DNA from: Branchiostoma floridae
Lineage: Eukaryota; Chordata; Leptocardii; Amphioxiformes; Branchiostomatidae
Assembly (NCBI RefSeq): GCF_000003815.2
Contig: NC_049981.1
Coordinates: forward strand, 31,222,777 to 31,286,776
Length of the DNA stretch: 64,000 nucleotides
Direction of reading: 5' to 3'
The translations under genes were made by a program, and so were the position numbers. How positions within the stretch are numbered: the stretch's first letter is position 1; each line of letters opens with the position of its first letter. Below, in pieces: positions 23,601 through 33,430 of the stretch. The notes under the pieces were generated by a model. It saw only the letters and a list, made by a program, of their open reading frames with translations. It was not told the origin of the DNA and searched no databases.

Positions 23601-26600
23601 CATATGACACAGCAGTTGAACATGAACTAGAATGGACTGTCCATGTTCAAGATATTTTGTGCAGGCATGGTTTCCAAAGTGTTTGGCTAAGCCCTGCGGT
23701 TGATGCCAAACACTTTGGTAACATATTCAAAGAACGTTTAAAAGACACATTTCTCTCTGGCTGGCGACGAGAAATAAACAGTTGCAACAAACTAAAAACC
23801 TATTCCCAAATCAAAAGTCACTTTATACTTGAAAATTACCTCTCGTCAGTTCGTAATAAAGCCTTTGCTGTCAACATAACCAAATTAAGAATCAGTTCAC
23901 ACTGCTTGGAAATAGAAAAAGGTCGGTACCGTAATATACCAGCCAACCAGAGGCAATGTCCTTCATGTAAAGATGGTATTGAAGATGAGTACCATTTTCT
24001 AATGACATGCCCCACATATAGCGTAGATAGACAAAAATTAATGGATACAATCACATGTAAATCTAGCACACCTTTACCAAAGACAAACAAATGTACTTTC
24101 AATCTACTTATGTCATGTCCAGACAACATATCTTCGTATTTAGGCCAATACATATGTAATGCTCTAAAAAAGAGAGAATCTATTGTACAGTAACAGTTCG
24201 ACTTGTTTATATATAAACTTGCATATTACATTATGTCAATACGCCATTTATGTTCATATTCCTGTACTATACATGTATGTAGTTATAGACCTTAGACGAA
24301 TATCATTGTATTAATTGACTTATCACTGTTGCCTTACAATTGTACCATGTGCAAATGTCGTGCAATAAAGTTCATTCATTCATTAACAGTTGTTGTGTTT
24401 AGCTAAACCTAGGCGTAACAGCGTACAAAGGGGATGGTGTTTTTTTCAAATTCAAATTTATTCGCCGTCAACTATGAATAACGAACAACGTGACATTGAA
24501 TTTCTAATTAGCAGCTCCCAGAAGAGGTTCACGTGTGTCATGTGATGGGACGTTATCCAATGACAGACAAGAGTGGGTTTTTTAAACCTAACGAATATGC
24601 AGAATTTATAGAAGAAACCAGTTTGCAGGGCGTCTGTTTCGGGACAAGTCACGAAGGAACCTTGGACCCGTTTCAACACACGGATTATCGGTGTGGTTTT
24701 GCCGCATATGGATTCCGACGGAACTACAAGACGGAACGAATACTAGGACACTCACGGCTTTCCGGAAATGGAGTATGTTGGAGAGTCTTCAACGGGGCAC
24801 AACTCAGGGTGAATTCAATATTGTGTCGTATTGACCAGCATCCGCTGGAGGAGACTACATGGAGAGCACGGCCATCACGAAACAGTGCCCATCCTCGGAA
24901 ATCTCAGCGAATTTTTCTACTGTGATGACAAGATGGAACTAAATGGTGCTTGAAATGACGTCTTTTCAGTCGTATCGCCCGACACTGGACTCCAAATTGT
25001 GGACTTGAATGTAGCGGAGATTCGTGTATGGATATTGTACACCGATTGTTCCCTTGGTCGACCAAACCAAGTCCACAATAAGAATTAAAATATAGTTTAG
25101 ACGAAGGAGCCTCAGCTACCTAGTCGCTATGATTCGAACCAAATGAGACACGCATACCCAATGCACATGGTGCGGAAACTTTTAAGCCACACAAAACACA
25201 TAAAGCCAACCTAAAGATGCGGAAAGGTTTAAACTTACGCAGCCTTTACTAAAAATAAACGACAACTATAGTCCAAGAAAAGATCACGGAAAGCGTTCGG
25301 ATAGGTACGTTTCTGCACTTCTTTACGTACCTTTCAGGCTGTGTGAACGACACATAAACGTGGGGGAAATCATGACGGAAATCGAGTGTAAAGGTGGTCA
25401 AAAGATCACGGAAAAGTCTTATGAAACGCACGCTTTCCGCCCGAAATATTGTTATTAACGACGCCTTTAAGCGTCTAATAGTTGCGGAAAGGTCTGCGGA
25501 AAGGTCTGCGGAAAGGCACGTGAGGAGTGCCGAAACGTACATATAAGTGCCAACGTAAAGGTAACATTAAAGGGAATCTTTACGTTCACGGAAAGAAGTC
25601 GTTAAGTTGCGGAAAGGGTGCAGAAACGTCGCGTTTACGTTGAGTTTAAGCTTGCTTAAATACCAGATTTCGTGCTGTGTAGTATCGACTAATTATACCA
25701 CATGTATGGAAAAGGTAATAGTTTGGTAAAGAACAGGCTTTACACTAAGGTATTTGTATCATGGACTACCCAAGATAACATTTCAACAAAGACCTACATG
25801 AAGATGACATTACCCGTTGTCTTGCCAGACTGTCCGTGAGCCAGGAGCTGGGCCTACAGAATGGACCTGAGATGGAGTACTGCGGACCGCCCTCCCATCT
25901 GGAGAGGATAGACGAGGGGGTCACAGCACGGCCCAAGGTGGGTTCTAATGGCACTATATTGTTCTGCAGTTGCACTCTTTGATTAACTGATAGAGTTGCA
26001 GGCACAGCACGACGGCTGTCACTTTGTTATAACCAACTAGTCTACCTTTACACAGTGTCCCAAGAAAGGCGCATCCCATTTCAGTGTCACTTTGGTCTAC
26101 TGCACCAAAAGCGAAAACATTAACATTTCGAATCTAGTTGCACAGCACTTAGGACTCTAATACGATGCTAAACTTTTTCCAAAACAAAGGTATACACGGA
26201 TCAAATTTTCAATGACCACTGTTGCCTTCTTCAGGATCAATACTAGAGATTGTATAGCAGCCGGTTCTGTGTTCCGGGCGGAAAAAGCAACGTAAACGTT
26301 GGTCAGATTGTTGAAAGGAACTGTCAAGTACTTAAATCCAATATCTGAGTGCAATGTTTAATTTTTGTTTCTGTTTCTCCTCCCCCAGGGCATAGGCTAC
26401 ACCGTGTACCTGGCCAGTAACAAGTCCCAGCCGGCCCGGGTGGACAGCGACAGCGACTTCTGGTCCGGCAAGTCTTCCTCCGAGTCTAAGGAGAGCGTGT
26501 CGACCGTGTCTCAGGCCTCGGACAACGAGGGGAAGGAGGCAGCAACGGAGAGCAAACAGGTGAAGACTTCAGTTATATCTCAATGGTAGAATAATGCTTA

Positions 26601-29486
26601 TTGAAAGGTACGTAAGACAAACATGCCCGTTGGACGTTGGTACAACATCGCCCCAGTCTGTCTTTGGTCATATCTTTAAAGTTAAGAGGTAAACTCCTCG
26701 GCGATGTCTTAATAGTACTAAGATAAGTAGAATAATGCTTGGTGAAAGGTGGTAAACATACCCAGTAACTAGAACATCATATCAGAACTCAGCCATATCT
26801 TTAAAGTAGAATAAGTAGAAAAACAATAAAAATAAACTCTATTGGTAGGCAGCGATAAGTGTTGTGGGCTAGAAGACTCTGTGGCTATGGAGGGGATCGG
26901 TCAAAATGGTGAAAACACGGCCGGTACGACAAAACATCATATCGTTTTACTTCCTCTACATCTTGTCTTTGAAATCTAAATGGAATGTTTTCCTCAGGCG
27001 AAGGATGAACCCGACGCCTCCACAGCAAACGTGGTGAGAAGACGCAAGCCGAGACGTAAGGACGACAAGGGCCTGAGTCACCTGTCCAAGGAGGAGAGGG
27101 AGTCCATCCTTCTCCTGGAGGAGGTAAGTGTTCATCATACTGATTAATTTCTTATTTCGCATCACATTTTTTGGGGTCCATTTTGTGTTTTTGTTGCTTT
27201 TCGCTCCCCAAAATTGCCCGGTCGGGCCCACCTTGTGGAAATGTGACGTTAGCCTTAACTGAGAGCATACTTTTGTGCCACCAGGTACTGACAGACTTCG
27301 GAGGCTGGGAGAGCGTCCGGAGCAAGGCGCCCCCGCCTGCAGAGTCCGACAGCGATGTTGACACAGACGAGGAGACAAGCACCATCCTGGGAGAGGTGGA
27401 GTCGAGCCGCGCTTCGGGGCCACCGTCGCGACGGAGCACCCCGTCCTCCAGGAGTCGAGACGACGGTTCGCCCGTCGGGGCGCGGGGCGGCGACCGCTCG
27501 AGGACAAACCGCGCCGAGCGGGACAAGAAAGTCGCCAGCATGATCGACGACAACTGGGTTCTACGGAAACCCGACCAGGGCACCGACGACTTCACTATAG
27601 TGTCCAGCGTGATTCCGCGGCAGCCCCGTAAGGACTCCCCCGCCAAGGCAGAGCGCCCCTCCAGCATGTACCAGTTCGGGCGGCAGCCCATGTACTTCCC
27701 GGAGGGCGGCCATGACGACACCGACGATGTCGGCAGGAGGCCGAGTTGGGTGAAGAAGAATCAGGCTTGGTACTCGCGCAACGGCCACGCGTCTAACGGC
27801 GTCGACGCCGAAAGGTCGCCATCTGTGAAGCCGTCCCCAGCGCAGAAGGAGAGCAGAGAACAGCAGGGATCGGACAGGAACGGTCTTAAGGAGGTACATG
27901 ACGTCACGAATTCCGTGGTGACGTCATCCGGGCAGTCGGAAAAGATCACGTTGGAATACAACAACGGCGGGGTGACGTCACGGCCCAAACACGAGGAAGT
28001 GCAGCGGCTGTCCATGAAGGTGATGACGTCACACCACAAGGTCGCGTCACGCGCGTCGTCACGAGGAATGACGTCAGAGGACGAGTACTCCACGGACTCC
28101 TTGTCGGACCTGACCCCTGACACGGACTCCAGGTCAGTGACACAAAATTGACAATGATTATAACCTGTGCGGTAAATTTTCGATACCTAAAATGTATGGT
28201 TTTAGAACACTGTCTAAAGTTTGGGAACTCACAACGATAAGTTGCTCCCATATGTATACTTTGTTTGGTTGTTTGCGCCTTTGTTTCTTAATGAAAGCTC
28301 AAATCTTAATCCTAGATCCTAAATTAGCTTTTGACAACACTGGCGGCGGCGTTATTGAGACACTATGCCTTGTGTAAATATAAACGCACTACTAATTTTT
28401 AGTACTATGTCCTTAAATTGACAACTTGCATAATGCATCATTACCTTTGACTTTTCCAGCCACGGGTCCTGGAGACGAGGCGGCCCGGACTCCCTGGTCA
28501 GCAGCCCGCGGACACCGGACAGCTCCGTCCCCAACAGCCCCGCGAACACTTACGGCGCCAACCCGAACGGTTCCGACAACACGCGAACCGACCCCGAGAC
28601 CAGCCGAATGTACCCGACGAATTCCGACGTTCTGGAGGAGTCGCCCATGAAGCCTTCCATGATACGCAAAATGTCGACGGAAAATCAGCTGGCGGCCTTT
28701 GCGCGTCCTGTCGTCACGAATTCTGAAACGCGTCCGGTACCGAAACCACTCAAAGGTCTTCCCTCTAAGTCTCAGACCAGTGTGAAACCGCGTGCTCCGG
28801 AACCCCCAAAGAAAGAACCTGCTCCTGAACCGCCAAGGAAAGCGCCTGCTCCCGAAGCTCCTAAGAAATTGCGCGCTCCAGAGCCACCGAGGATATCCCT
28901 GTACCAAACAAACAACTCCTTTGGCAGTGGAGAGGCGACGCTGGACTTTGGGAGACAAAAGAACATCACCTCCCGCGAGGAATATGCCACAAGCAGACCT
29001 AAACAGGCAAGCGAACCTCTAAAACCACCAGCGTCACCGAGCGTAGTGGTTGTCAGAAATACAAGTCCAGATGTGACGCAGCAAAATAGAAGGCCGACTA
29101 AGGAGAAACAGCCAGAACACAATCCACCGAAGAACAAAACATCTTCTGGCCACCGACACAAAGCATCGAACTCTGAGATGAGAACTCTGAAACCTTCCCA
29201 AAAAGGCGCGTTTGTGACCCTGAAACACAAGGCTCCCAAAAAAAGAGCGGGCGGTAGCAAACGCGGCTTACCAAAGTCCCAAACCAAAGCAGGAAGCGAC
29301 CACAGCAAAGCACAGGGACGGGCAGACAGACCACATGACAGGTACCACGACAGGACACAGTATGTTCCCGTGTCGCCTGAGAGGCGAGACCAGACAGGCA
29401 GCTCCATAGTGTTACTGTCAGAGGACCCGGACTCTAGGAGGGCAGGCGCCTTTGTGATTCGGCCCGCCAGTGCCTTGTACCGCTGA
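17625..29486 (+). CDS. Disordered protein with PROSER2/SARG-like LLLEE motif
   Basis: Six coding exons join with matching phases: 17625-17770, 25829-25937, 26389-26559, 26998-27123, 27285-28132 and 28460-29486, giving about 808 aa. The start ATG has A at -3; a short upstream ATG frame stops before it. Most of the protein is low complexity: a basic N-terminus (residues 1-30), Ser/Glu-rich 105-140, basic RRRKPRRK near 155, acidic DSDVDTDEE near 210, and PEPPKK-type repeats near 577-612. The only recognisable piece is LSKEERESILLLEE at about 171-184, resembling the short motif shared by vertebrate PROSER2 and C1orf116 (SARG); that match rests on memory and is weak. There is no signal peptide, membrane segment or enzyme domain. 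Intron 1 (about 8 kb) contains the 18243-25679 transposon. Function unknown. Confidence 0.75.
17811..17949 (-). mobile_element. LINE 3' end on minus strand (empty-site copy)
   Basis: Read on the minus strand, the sequence runs from ...CTTCGAAAAAGGAGTTGAACC through CCAATAACCCAGGATCTAGA to CTGCAATTAGCCCACGGGC. This is the same 3' end found split at 8820-9900. It supplies the uninterrupted pre-insertion site for the 884-bp element there. It lies just inside intron 1 of gene 1. Confidence 0.8.
18560..20420 (+). repeat. 306-bp tandem satellite; each unit a nested hairpin
   Basis: The phrase GATACAATCTTTCCGAYGTC starts units at 18901, 19182, 19488, 19794 and 20100, giving periods of 281, 306, 306 and 306 bp. 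Degenerate partial units precede (about 18580) and follow (about 20323). In full units CTTTCCGACGTC pairs with the downstream GATGTCGGAAAG, and between them GGGGGGAGGTTT and AAACCTCCCCCC form a 12-bp stem with a 4-nt loop. The sequence between hairpins (GCATTGCTTTTCCCAAATGA...) is conserved too. The outer units lack the G-rich stem, so the stem was gained or amplified in the core units. The array is internal to the CACTA-like element. Confidence 0.9.
20562..20591. repeat. Short perfect hairpin GCAAGGAGGTT
   Basis: GCAAGGAGGTT and AACCTCCTTGC form an 11-bp stem around an AT-rich loop. The stem echoes the GGAGGTTT stem of the adjacent satellite units, so it is probably a diverged unit end. Confidence 0.8.
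20592..20878 (+). mobile_element. Possible retroposed 3' end with poly-A
   Basis: CpG-richer than the satellite beside it, this stretch ends GTCAATAAAGATTGTATTGTAT, then AATTGC and nine A residues. A polyadenylation signal about 20 bp before an A-run indicates a retroposed transcript end on the plus strand. It abuts the LINE fragment beginning at about 20879. The parent is unknown. Confidence 0.5.
20879..22619 (+). pseudogene. LINE reverse transcriptase, copy A (broken)
   Basis: 5'-truncated non-LTR reverse transcriptase in one frame with an in-frame stop at 21558-21560. Before the stop are RT blocks including NYRGIAIS, the LQ...FRKDFRTSDN region, and CFVDFRMAFDSV carrying the first catalytic Asp. 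After it come RGVRQGCNLSPLLFN and LLWADDLVLLS, which supplies the two catalytic Asp residues (the usual F/Y-ADD is here W-ADD). YLGI and a long C-terminal region follow. Homology to copy B stops abruptly after 'KKAYD' near 22609. No endonuclease domain is present. It belongs broadly to the CR1/L2/Jockey side of LINEs; the exact clade is not determinable by eye. Inactive. Confidence 0.9.
22757..23049. other. Assembly gap (293 N)
   Basis: This 293-N gap lies between two near-identical LINE segments (about 22060-22609 and 23060-23610). It is not the default 100 N, so it was probably sized from read pairs. The flanking duplication may be a real pair of LINE insertions or an unresolved haplotype join. 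Confidence 0.95.
23050..24384 (+). pseudogene. LINE C-terminal part and 3' end, copy B
   Basis: The first 150 bp align to copy A at 22060-22220 but carry frame-breaking differences. From 23213 a 326-aa open frame runs to 24193, nearly identical to copy A over its first 130 aa and then continuing through the C-terminal zinc-knuckle-like CPSC...DEYHFLMTC. The 3' UTR ends GTGCAATAAAG then TTCATTCATTCATT, a short tandem tail typical of LINE 3' ends. The 5' portion is lost in the gap. Confidence 0.88.
24385..25080. other. Right interior of the CACTA-like element; anonymous ORF
   Basis: A 130-codon frame at 24533-24925 (+) has no domain I recognise and shows no similarity to transposase motifs. 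On the minus strand an AATAAATTTG followed by an A-rich run near 24446-24465 resembles a transcript end pointing left. The segment may be captured host sequence or internal transposon sequence. Confidence 0.35.
27899..28076. promoter_or_regulatory. Cluster of five TGACGTCA octamers inside exon 5
   Basis: Perfect CRE palindromes lie at 27899, 27919, 27973, 28024 and 28069, all within the coding exon of gene 1. Four share one reading frame (V/M-T-S); the first sits in another (H-D-V-T). The octamer is the consensus for CREB/ATF dimers. Whether it acts as an exonic enhancer or reflects a repeated peptide and codon pattern cannot be told from sequence. Confidence 0.6.
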
Positions 29487-30760
29487 GATTGGCAAGGAAC
29501 GACTGCGTCTAAAATTAAAGTATTATACAACTTCGCATGTGGCTTGAGTGCCATGTAGGGAGGATCGAGGTCGTCCCAGTTGCCGGTTGATTTTGTGAAC
29601 AGGCTGGTTTGAAACACGACCCACAAGCAAAGTCGTTAGGTACAGACTCCTGCGTATAAACTGCAAAAGAGATCGCCAAACATACATGCTCAAGAGTTGT
29701 CCGAACAATACTGCAACGAATAGCAGAGACTGATTTGGTGAATTCACGCATGTATTGGCGTCTATGACTAGGATGTCTTCAAAATCGTGCACATGTGCTT
29801 CAACGCACTTTTGTAAAAAGAGAACAACGCTAAGATATATTTTCTCTACATGTGTCCATCTTGCCAGTAGTTATCTTAAAACATTATGTACCTTGTTGTT
29901 ATACTATTTTCATATGTTATCACCGTAAATATAGTTTGGTACAATATGGAAACTTGTCGCTATAAGATGGGATGTTTTTACCGGGTGCAGTTTAGAGACA
30001 CGGTGCAGTGTTCCTCCACTGCTCCTGATTTTATACGCGGTGCATGTGCAAATGCAAACATTGTAAACAGAGTTTATACATATATGTGCAGTCTGTGGCC
30101 AAATATTGTATACCTGTAGGCAGAACGTTTTGAGAGATTTTGCACTTTTTATATCTAGCCGAAATGTCTACCTCCATATGTTTTATATTATAAACACACC
30201 AAACACCTAGGTAACAAATACGGTGGTTTTAGATTATCCCTTTTTTAAAGGGCGACTAGCTTCTAAATGATGATATGGTACATATCAGTTACTTCTTGTA
30301 ACGTAATATTTTAGTCTTAGATTTAACTCAAGTTAACCTTAACTACCAGGTATCTAGGTTATAAAGGTGCACGGTAAAGATTTCGGTGATCTTTGTGTTG
30401 AATCCTACTTTTGTATAAAGGCTATTTTATTTTGCCTTGATTTTATCCGGGTTCTACACCAAGTTTGTCATGTTAACGGAAATATTTTAAGACAAGCTTG
30501 CTTCCAGAACTAAACGTTTTAACACCAAAATTAACCTAACAATATTGATATTGTAATTAAAAGAACCTCCGTTATTTAATTTACATAATATAAACACAAT
30601 CACAGTACCTTTGTTATGTCAATTGTCATGTTCGCTATCGGAAATACACAGTGGGTAATAGCGACAGAGTTAACGATACGAGGGACCATTTGCAGAAGTG
30701 CTGTCACATTTTATCTATTCAACGAAGTTTTAATAAAGATTATTATTACCTGTTTGGATT
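29487..30760 (+). other. 3' UTR of gene 1 with poly-A signal
   Basis: AT-rich sequence with no competing frame follows the TGA stop at 29484-29486. AATAAA at 30732-30737 followed by AT-rich and GT-containing sequence is the best polyadenylation signal. The end point is inferred. Confidence 0.55.
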
Positions 30761-31269
30761 GTCTTCTTTCGGAAAAGGTGATATTGTAGCCAATTTCAAG
30801 TTATTCTTATGACTTTTGATCCAACACATTGAAAAAAACGTATTGCTGTAAAGGGAAGAAAGAGTTTGGTGTTGGCCGAGTAAATGTAGGAGGACGATTG
30901 TTGAAAATCAATCGCCTAGTATCAAAATACAAGGAAGACAAATATATGTATGTGCGTGTGTGTGTGTCGGGTGCTACTAGCTGGAGAGTCGTCTTACCCC
31001 GCCCGCCAGGGACGACAGATGATGATGAAATTTTTTTATAAATCATGTGTTGACGGTTTGTGTTTGAGCTTCCATTACTTGAGTAATTTGCATTTGGCGT
31101 ATCGTATTACCTTGATGTCTAACTTTCATCGACGCGCCTGCAACCTAGCCTGTTAGTTAGTGTTACTTGGGACGTCAACCTAGAGTATTCCGTCCAACAG
31201 TACTCTAGACCTGAGAGAGTCCACGTATGGTATCTACTTCAGCCCCGACCCCTCTAGCCATTTCGTAGC

Positions 31270-31440
31270 AGAAAAGGCTGCTATATTAATATAATAATAG
31301 ATATTCTTACGTCCCAAGAACAGTTCAGGAGGATTGGAACTCCCTTGCTAGTGAGACATTACAACCGTGGCACCACACCAGACCCGGCCAAGTTCAGGGA
31401 GGAGGCCACCCAACAGAGCGGCAATATAACTGTACAGTAC
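31270..31440 (+). pseudogene. Possible LINE C-terminal scrap (PRT.xxDWNSL)
   Basis: One frame reads VPRTVQEDWNSL and continues about 25 residues. 'PRT..DWN.LP' is a recurrent C-terminal phrase of CR1-like LINE proteins. The fragment is very short, so the call is weak. It abuts the next retroelement fragment. Confidence 0.4.
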
Positions 31441-31446
31441 CACCTC

Positions 31447-31820
31447 CCATCACATCTCGTACTATGAACACGTCACGAACGAGTATGTACGGGAACAGGT
31501 ACGCAGCCTCGTTGGCCCGCAGGAAACACTTCTAGCAACAGTTAAAAGACGTAAACTGAAATGGTTCGGGCACGTCACCCGACACAACAACCTGGCCAAG
31601 ACGATCCTACCTGAAGGAACGGTGGAAGGTGGACGTCGCCGAGGACGGCAGCAAAAAGCTTGGCAGGATAACATCGCTGACTGGACTGGCCTCAGCCTAC
31701 AGGAGAGGATAACCCTGGCTAGGGATAGACGAACCTGGAGGCAACTCTCGATCTTCATGTCTACCTTGTCCCCCCCAACGACCTGGAGGTCAAGGGACTA
31801 GGTAGGTAGGTAGGTAGGTA
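31447..31820 (+). pseudogene. RTE/L1-type LINE C-terminal fragment with (GGTA)n tail
   Basis: A plus-strand frame ending at TAG 31799-31801 reads ...VKRRKLKWFGHVTRH...GRRRGRQQKAWQDNI... This is the familiar C-terminal 'RR.L.WFGHV.R...G.R.RGR....W.DNI' signature of RTE and related LINE reverse transcriptases. It is followed at once by GGTA repeats (31801-31820), a simple-sequence 3' tail. The catalytic part is absent. Confidence 0.85.
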
Positions 31821-31936
31821 CCACCTCCCAGACGTTTTGTGGGCGTTCCCTCGTATTCAATCAGAATCAGAGCCGGAAGATCTTCTGTATCTTCTGTCCT
31901 TTTGAACAACAACCATCTTCTCCTGACCTTGAAGTT

Positions 31937-32241
31937 TAGCCTGGAATCCAGCCGTGTTGTGCTTTGGTCGCTCTGCTTCCTTGCGAACACGTCTGGCATT
32001 CGTTAGCATTGGAACGATCGGTCCTTACGTCACTAATGCGGGAAAGATAGAAGTAGTGTTCCGTTCGATTACGAACTGTAAACATGATTCTGTGTGTTTG
32101 ATTTGGGCTTGGAGCCAACAGCCAATCAGAAATCGCGCACATAATGTGTGCGAATATTCAAATGCCGATCGTTCCAATGCTAACGAATGCCAGACGTACT
32201 GGCAGGAGCAGAGCGACCAACGCACAGTACGGCTGGATTCC
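31937..32241. mobile_element. Foldback element, TAGCCTGGAATCCAGCC termini
   Basis: The arms are about 80 bp and inverted: TAGCCTGGAATCCAGCCG... at left and CGGCTGGATTCCTAGCC at right, with TCGCTCTGC and CATTCGTTAGCATTGGAACG shared further in. The middle is about 150 bp. A related terminus bounds the foldback at 58823. No coding sequence; non-autonomous. Confidence 0.8.
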
Positions 32242-32531
32242 TAGCCTCCTTCACCGGCCTCTCTGGGAAGCTTGACAATTTTTTTNNNNNNNNNNNNNNN
32301 NNNNNNNNNNNNNNNNNNNNNNNNNNNNNNNNNNNNNNNNNNNNNNNNNNNNNNNNNNNNNNNNNNNNNNNNNNNNNNNNNNNNNTTCCGGTGTATATTC
32401 CTTTCCCGGCATATATTCTTTTCCCGGCATATTCCCGGTTAAAAATCGCGAATCGCCCCCCCCCCCCCCAAAAAAAAAATTGCCAAGCTTCCCAGAGAGG
32501 CCGGTGAAGGAGGCTACTGGATTCCAGGCTA
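32235..32531. mobile_element. Second foldback with central assembly gap
   Basis: Left arm GGATTCCTAGCCTCCTTCAC...GGGAAGCTTGACAATTTTTT and right arm AATTGCCAAGCTTCCC...GTGAAGGAGGCTACTGG are inverted copies of about 50 bp. The right arm is preceded by C and A homopolymers. The 100-N gap at 32286-32385 sits in the loop, so the assembly probably broke on the hairpin. It overlaps the right end of the previous foldback by a few bases. Confidence 0.75.
32286..32385. other. Assembly gap (100 N)
   Basis: Default-length gap inside a foldback element; the true missing length is unknown. Confidence 0.98.
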
Positions 32532-32619
32532 CTTGAAGTTGCCATGTCGGTCAATGGAACACACTATGGGATCGAGAAGCCTAGAAGACTTGCTTTGGGA
32601 ACGAGGCGTCTAATCGGCA

Positions 32620-32758
32620 GCAGTGATTGGTCACTTTGTACCAATCAGGACACCGCATGTAGGGCGCATGCGCTTTGATCAGGCGCCATTTTGAAAAACG
32701 GATTTTTGCCGTCAGGATTATTTTGTAAGCGTTTCTGGCGCAAAACTTGACAAAAAAG
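32620..32758 (+). promoter_or_regulatory. NCAPG: NCAPG promoter and probable non-coding exon 1
   Basis: TATA-less housekeeping-type promoter: inverted CCAAT (ATTGG, 32626), forward CCAAT (32641), the NRF1 palindrome GCGCATGCGC (32664-32673), and GGCGCCATTTTG (32682-32693), a good YY1 site. CAAAAAAG|GTAAGAAA at 32758/32759 is a strong splice donor, so a 5' UTR exon probably ends there and splices to the acceptor at 33430. Paired CCAAT boxes are usual in cell-cycle promoters, which suits a condensin gene. The transcription start is not fixed by the sequence. Confidence 0.6.
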
Positions 32759-33159
32759 GTAAGAAATCAGCACCATATGTGTACTCTCGGCGATAAAACG
32801 AATAGATACACTAGTTGAGGCGTAGAAAAGTTTACGTGTTTCGTAGAACGGGTCTGGAGAACCGTGCAAAGTGCGGATTTAGGTTGTGGGAGGGGGGCGT
32901 TATGGGTTCTTGCTTTCTGAGCAGATAGTAAGGGAGACATAAAACTTTTACAGTTCTTTGGCTCTACAACTTATTTGCATGAATAAAAAAGAAATTATCA
33001 AACCATCTACACAAGTAGACATAGAACTTGGGAGTGCTATAGACAAAAGATATGCTATGTGCCGCTGTGTGATAAAAGAAAGTAAGTTGAATCCAGACCC
33101 CCACACCAAACAGCCCAAAATTATATATCTAATAATAATCTATGTATTTATTATGTATT

Positions 33160-33420
33160 TATCAGGGTCTAGCTCAGTTGGCCCTGGAAACAGTCTGGAG
33201 ACTGTATCGTATATGGTGGACATTTCTGCTTCTATTTTTCCGTTGAGGATACATAGTTGTAGAAGGCTTACTGCCTTCTAATATTTTAGTTTACATAATT
33301 TGTCCACCTATATTAGTATATAGACATGTAAAAAATAGAAACAGAAACATATACCCATACACAGTCTCCAGGGCTAGAAAAATATATCTAGACCAAAGTT
33401 TATAAGCTATATTCTGCACC
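33160..33420. repeat. Loose inverted repeat in intron 1 of NCAPG
   Basis: GGTCTAG...CCCTGG...AGTCTGGAGACTG near 33172-33211 is mirrored by ACAGTCTCCAGGGCTAGA...TCTAGACC near 33361-33399. The left part contains a TAGCTCAGTTGG string that looks like a tRNA A box, but no B box follows. Probably an old miniature element. Confidence 0.5.
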
Positions 33421-33430
33421 CTCCCCCCAG

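Larger units (their letters stand above)
18243..25679. mobile_element. 7.4-kb CACTA-like element with TAG TSD in intron 1
   Basis: The two ends are inverted: both read CACAGCACGAAA, then five mostly different bases at equal spacing, then TATTTAAGC (22 of 26 identical). TAG flanks both sides (18240-18242, 25680-25682). The subterminal regions are packed with the hexamer TTTCCG on the left (about 18270-18610) and its complement CGGAAA on the right (about 25170-25615). CAC termini, a 3-bp target duplication and oppositely oriented subterminal motifs are hallmarks of CMC/EnSpm (CACTA) transposons, where such motifs bind the transposase. No transposase is recognisable, so this is a non-autonomous copy. 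Inside are a hairpin satellite and two LINE insertions. Confidence 0.75.

Noticed and set aside
23213-24193. Intact 326-aa host gene
   Set aside because: It matches the upstream reverse-transcriptase copy and ends with a LINE-type zinc-knuckle and simple-repeat tail, so it is a retrotransposon fragment.
28608-29626. Long minus-strand frame opposite gene 1 exon 6 (about 28772-29626)
   Set aside because: It is the shadow of a GC-skewed, proline-rich coding exon on the plus strand; it has no domain and no splice logic of its own.
33166-33240. tRNA-like start (GGGTCTAGCTCAGTTGG)
   Set aside because: An A-box-like string is present but there is no B box, no cloverleaf and no acceptor stem closure. 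It lies within a loose inverted repeat.
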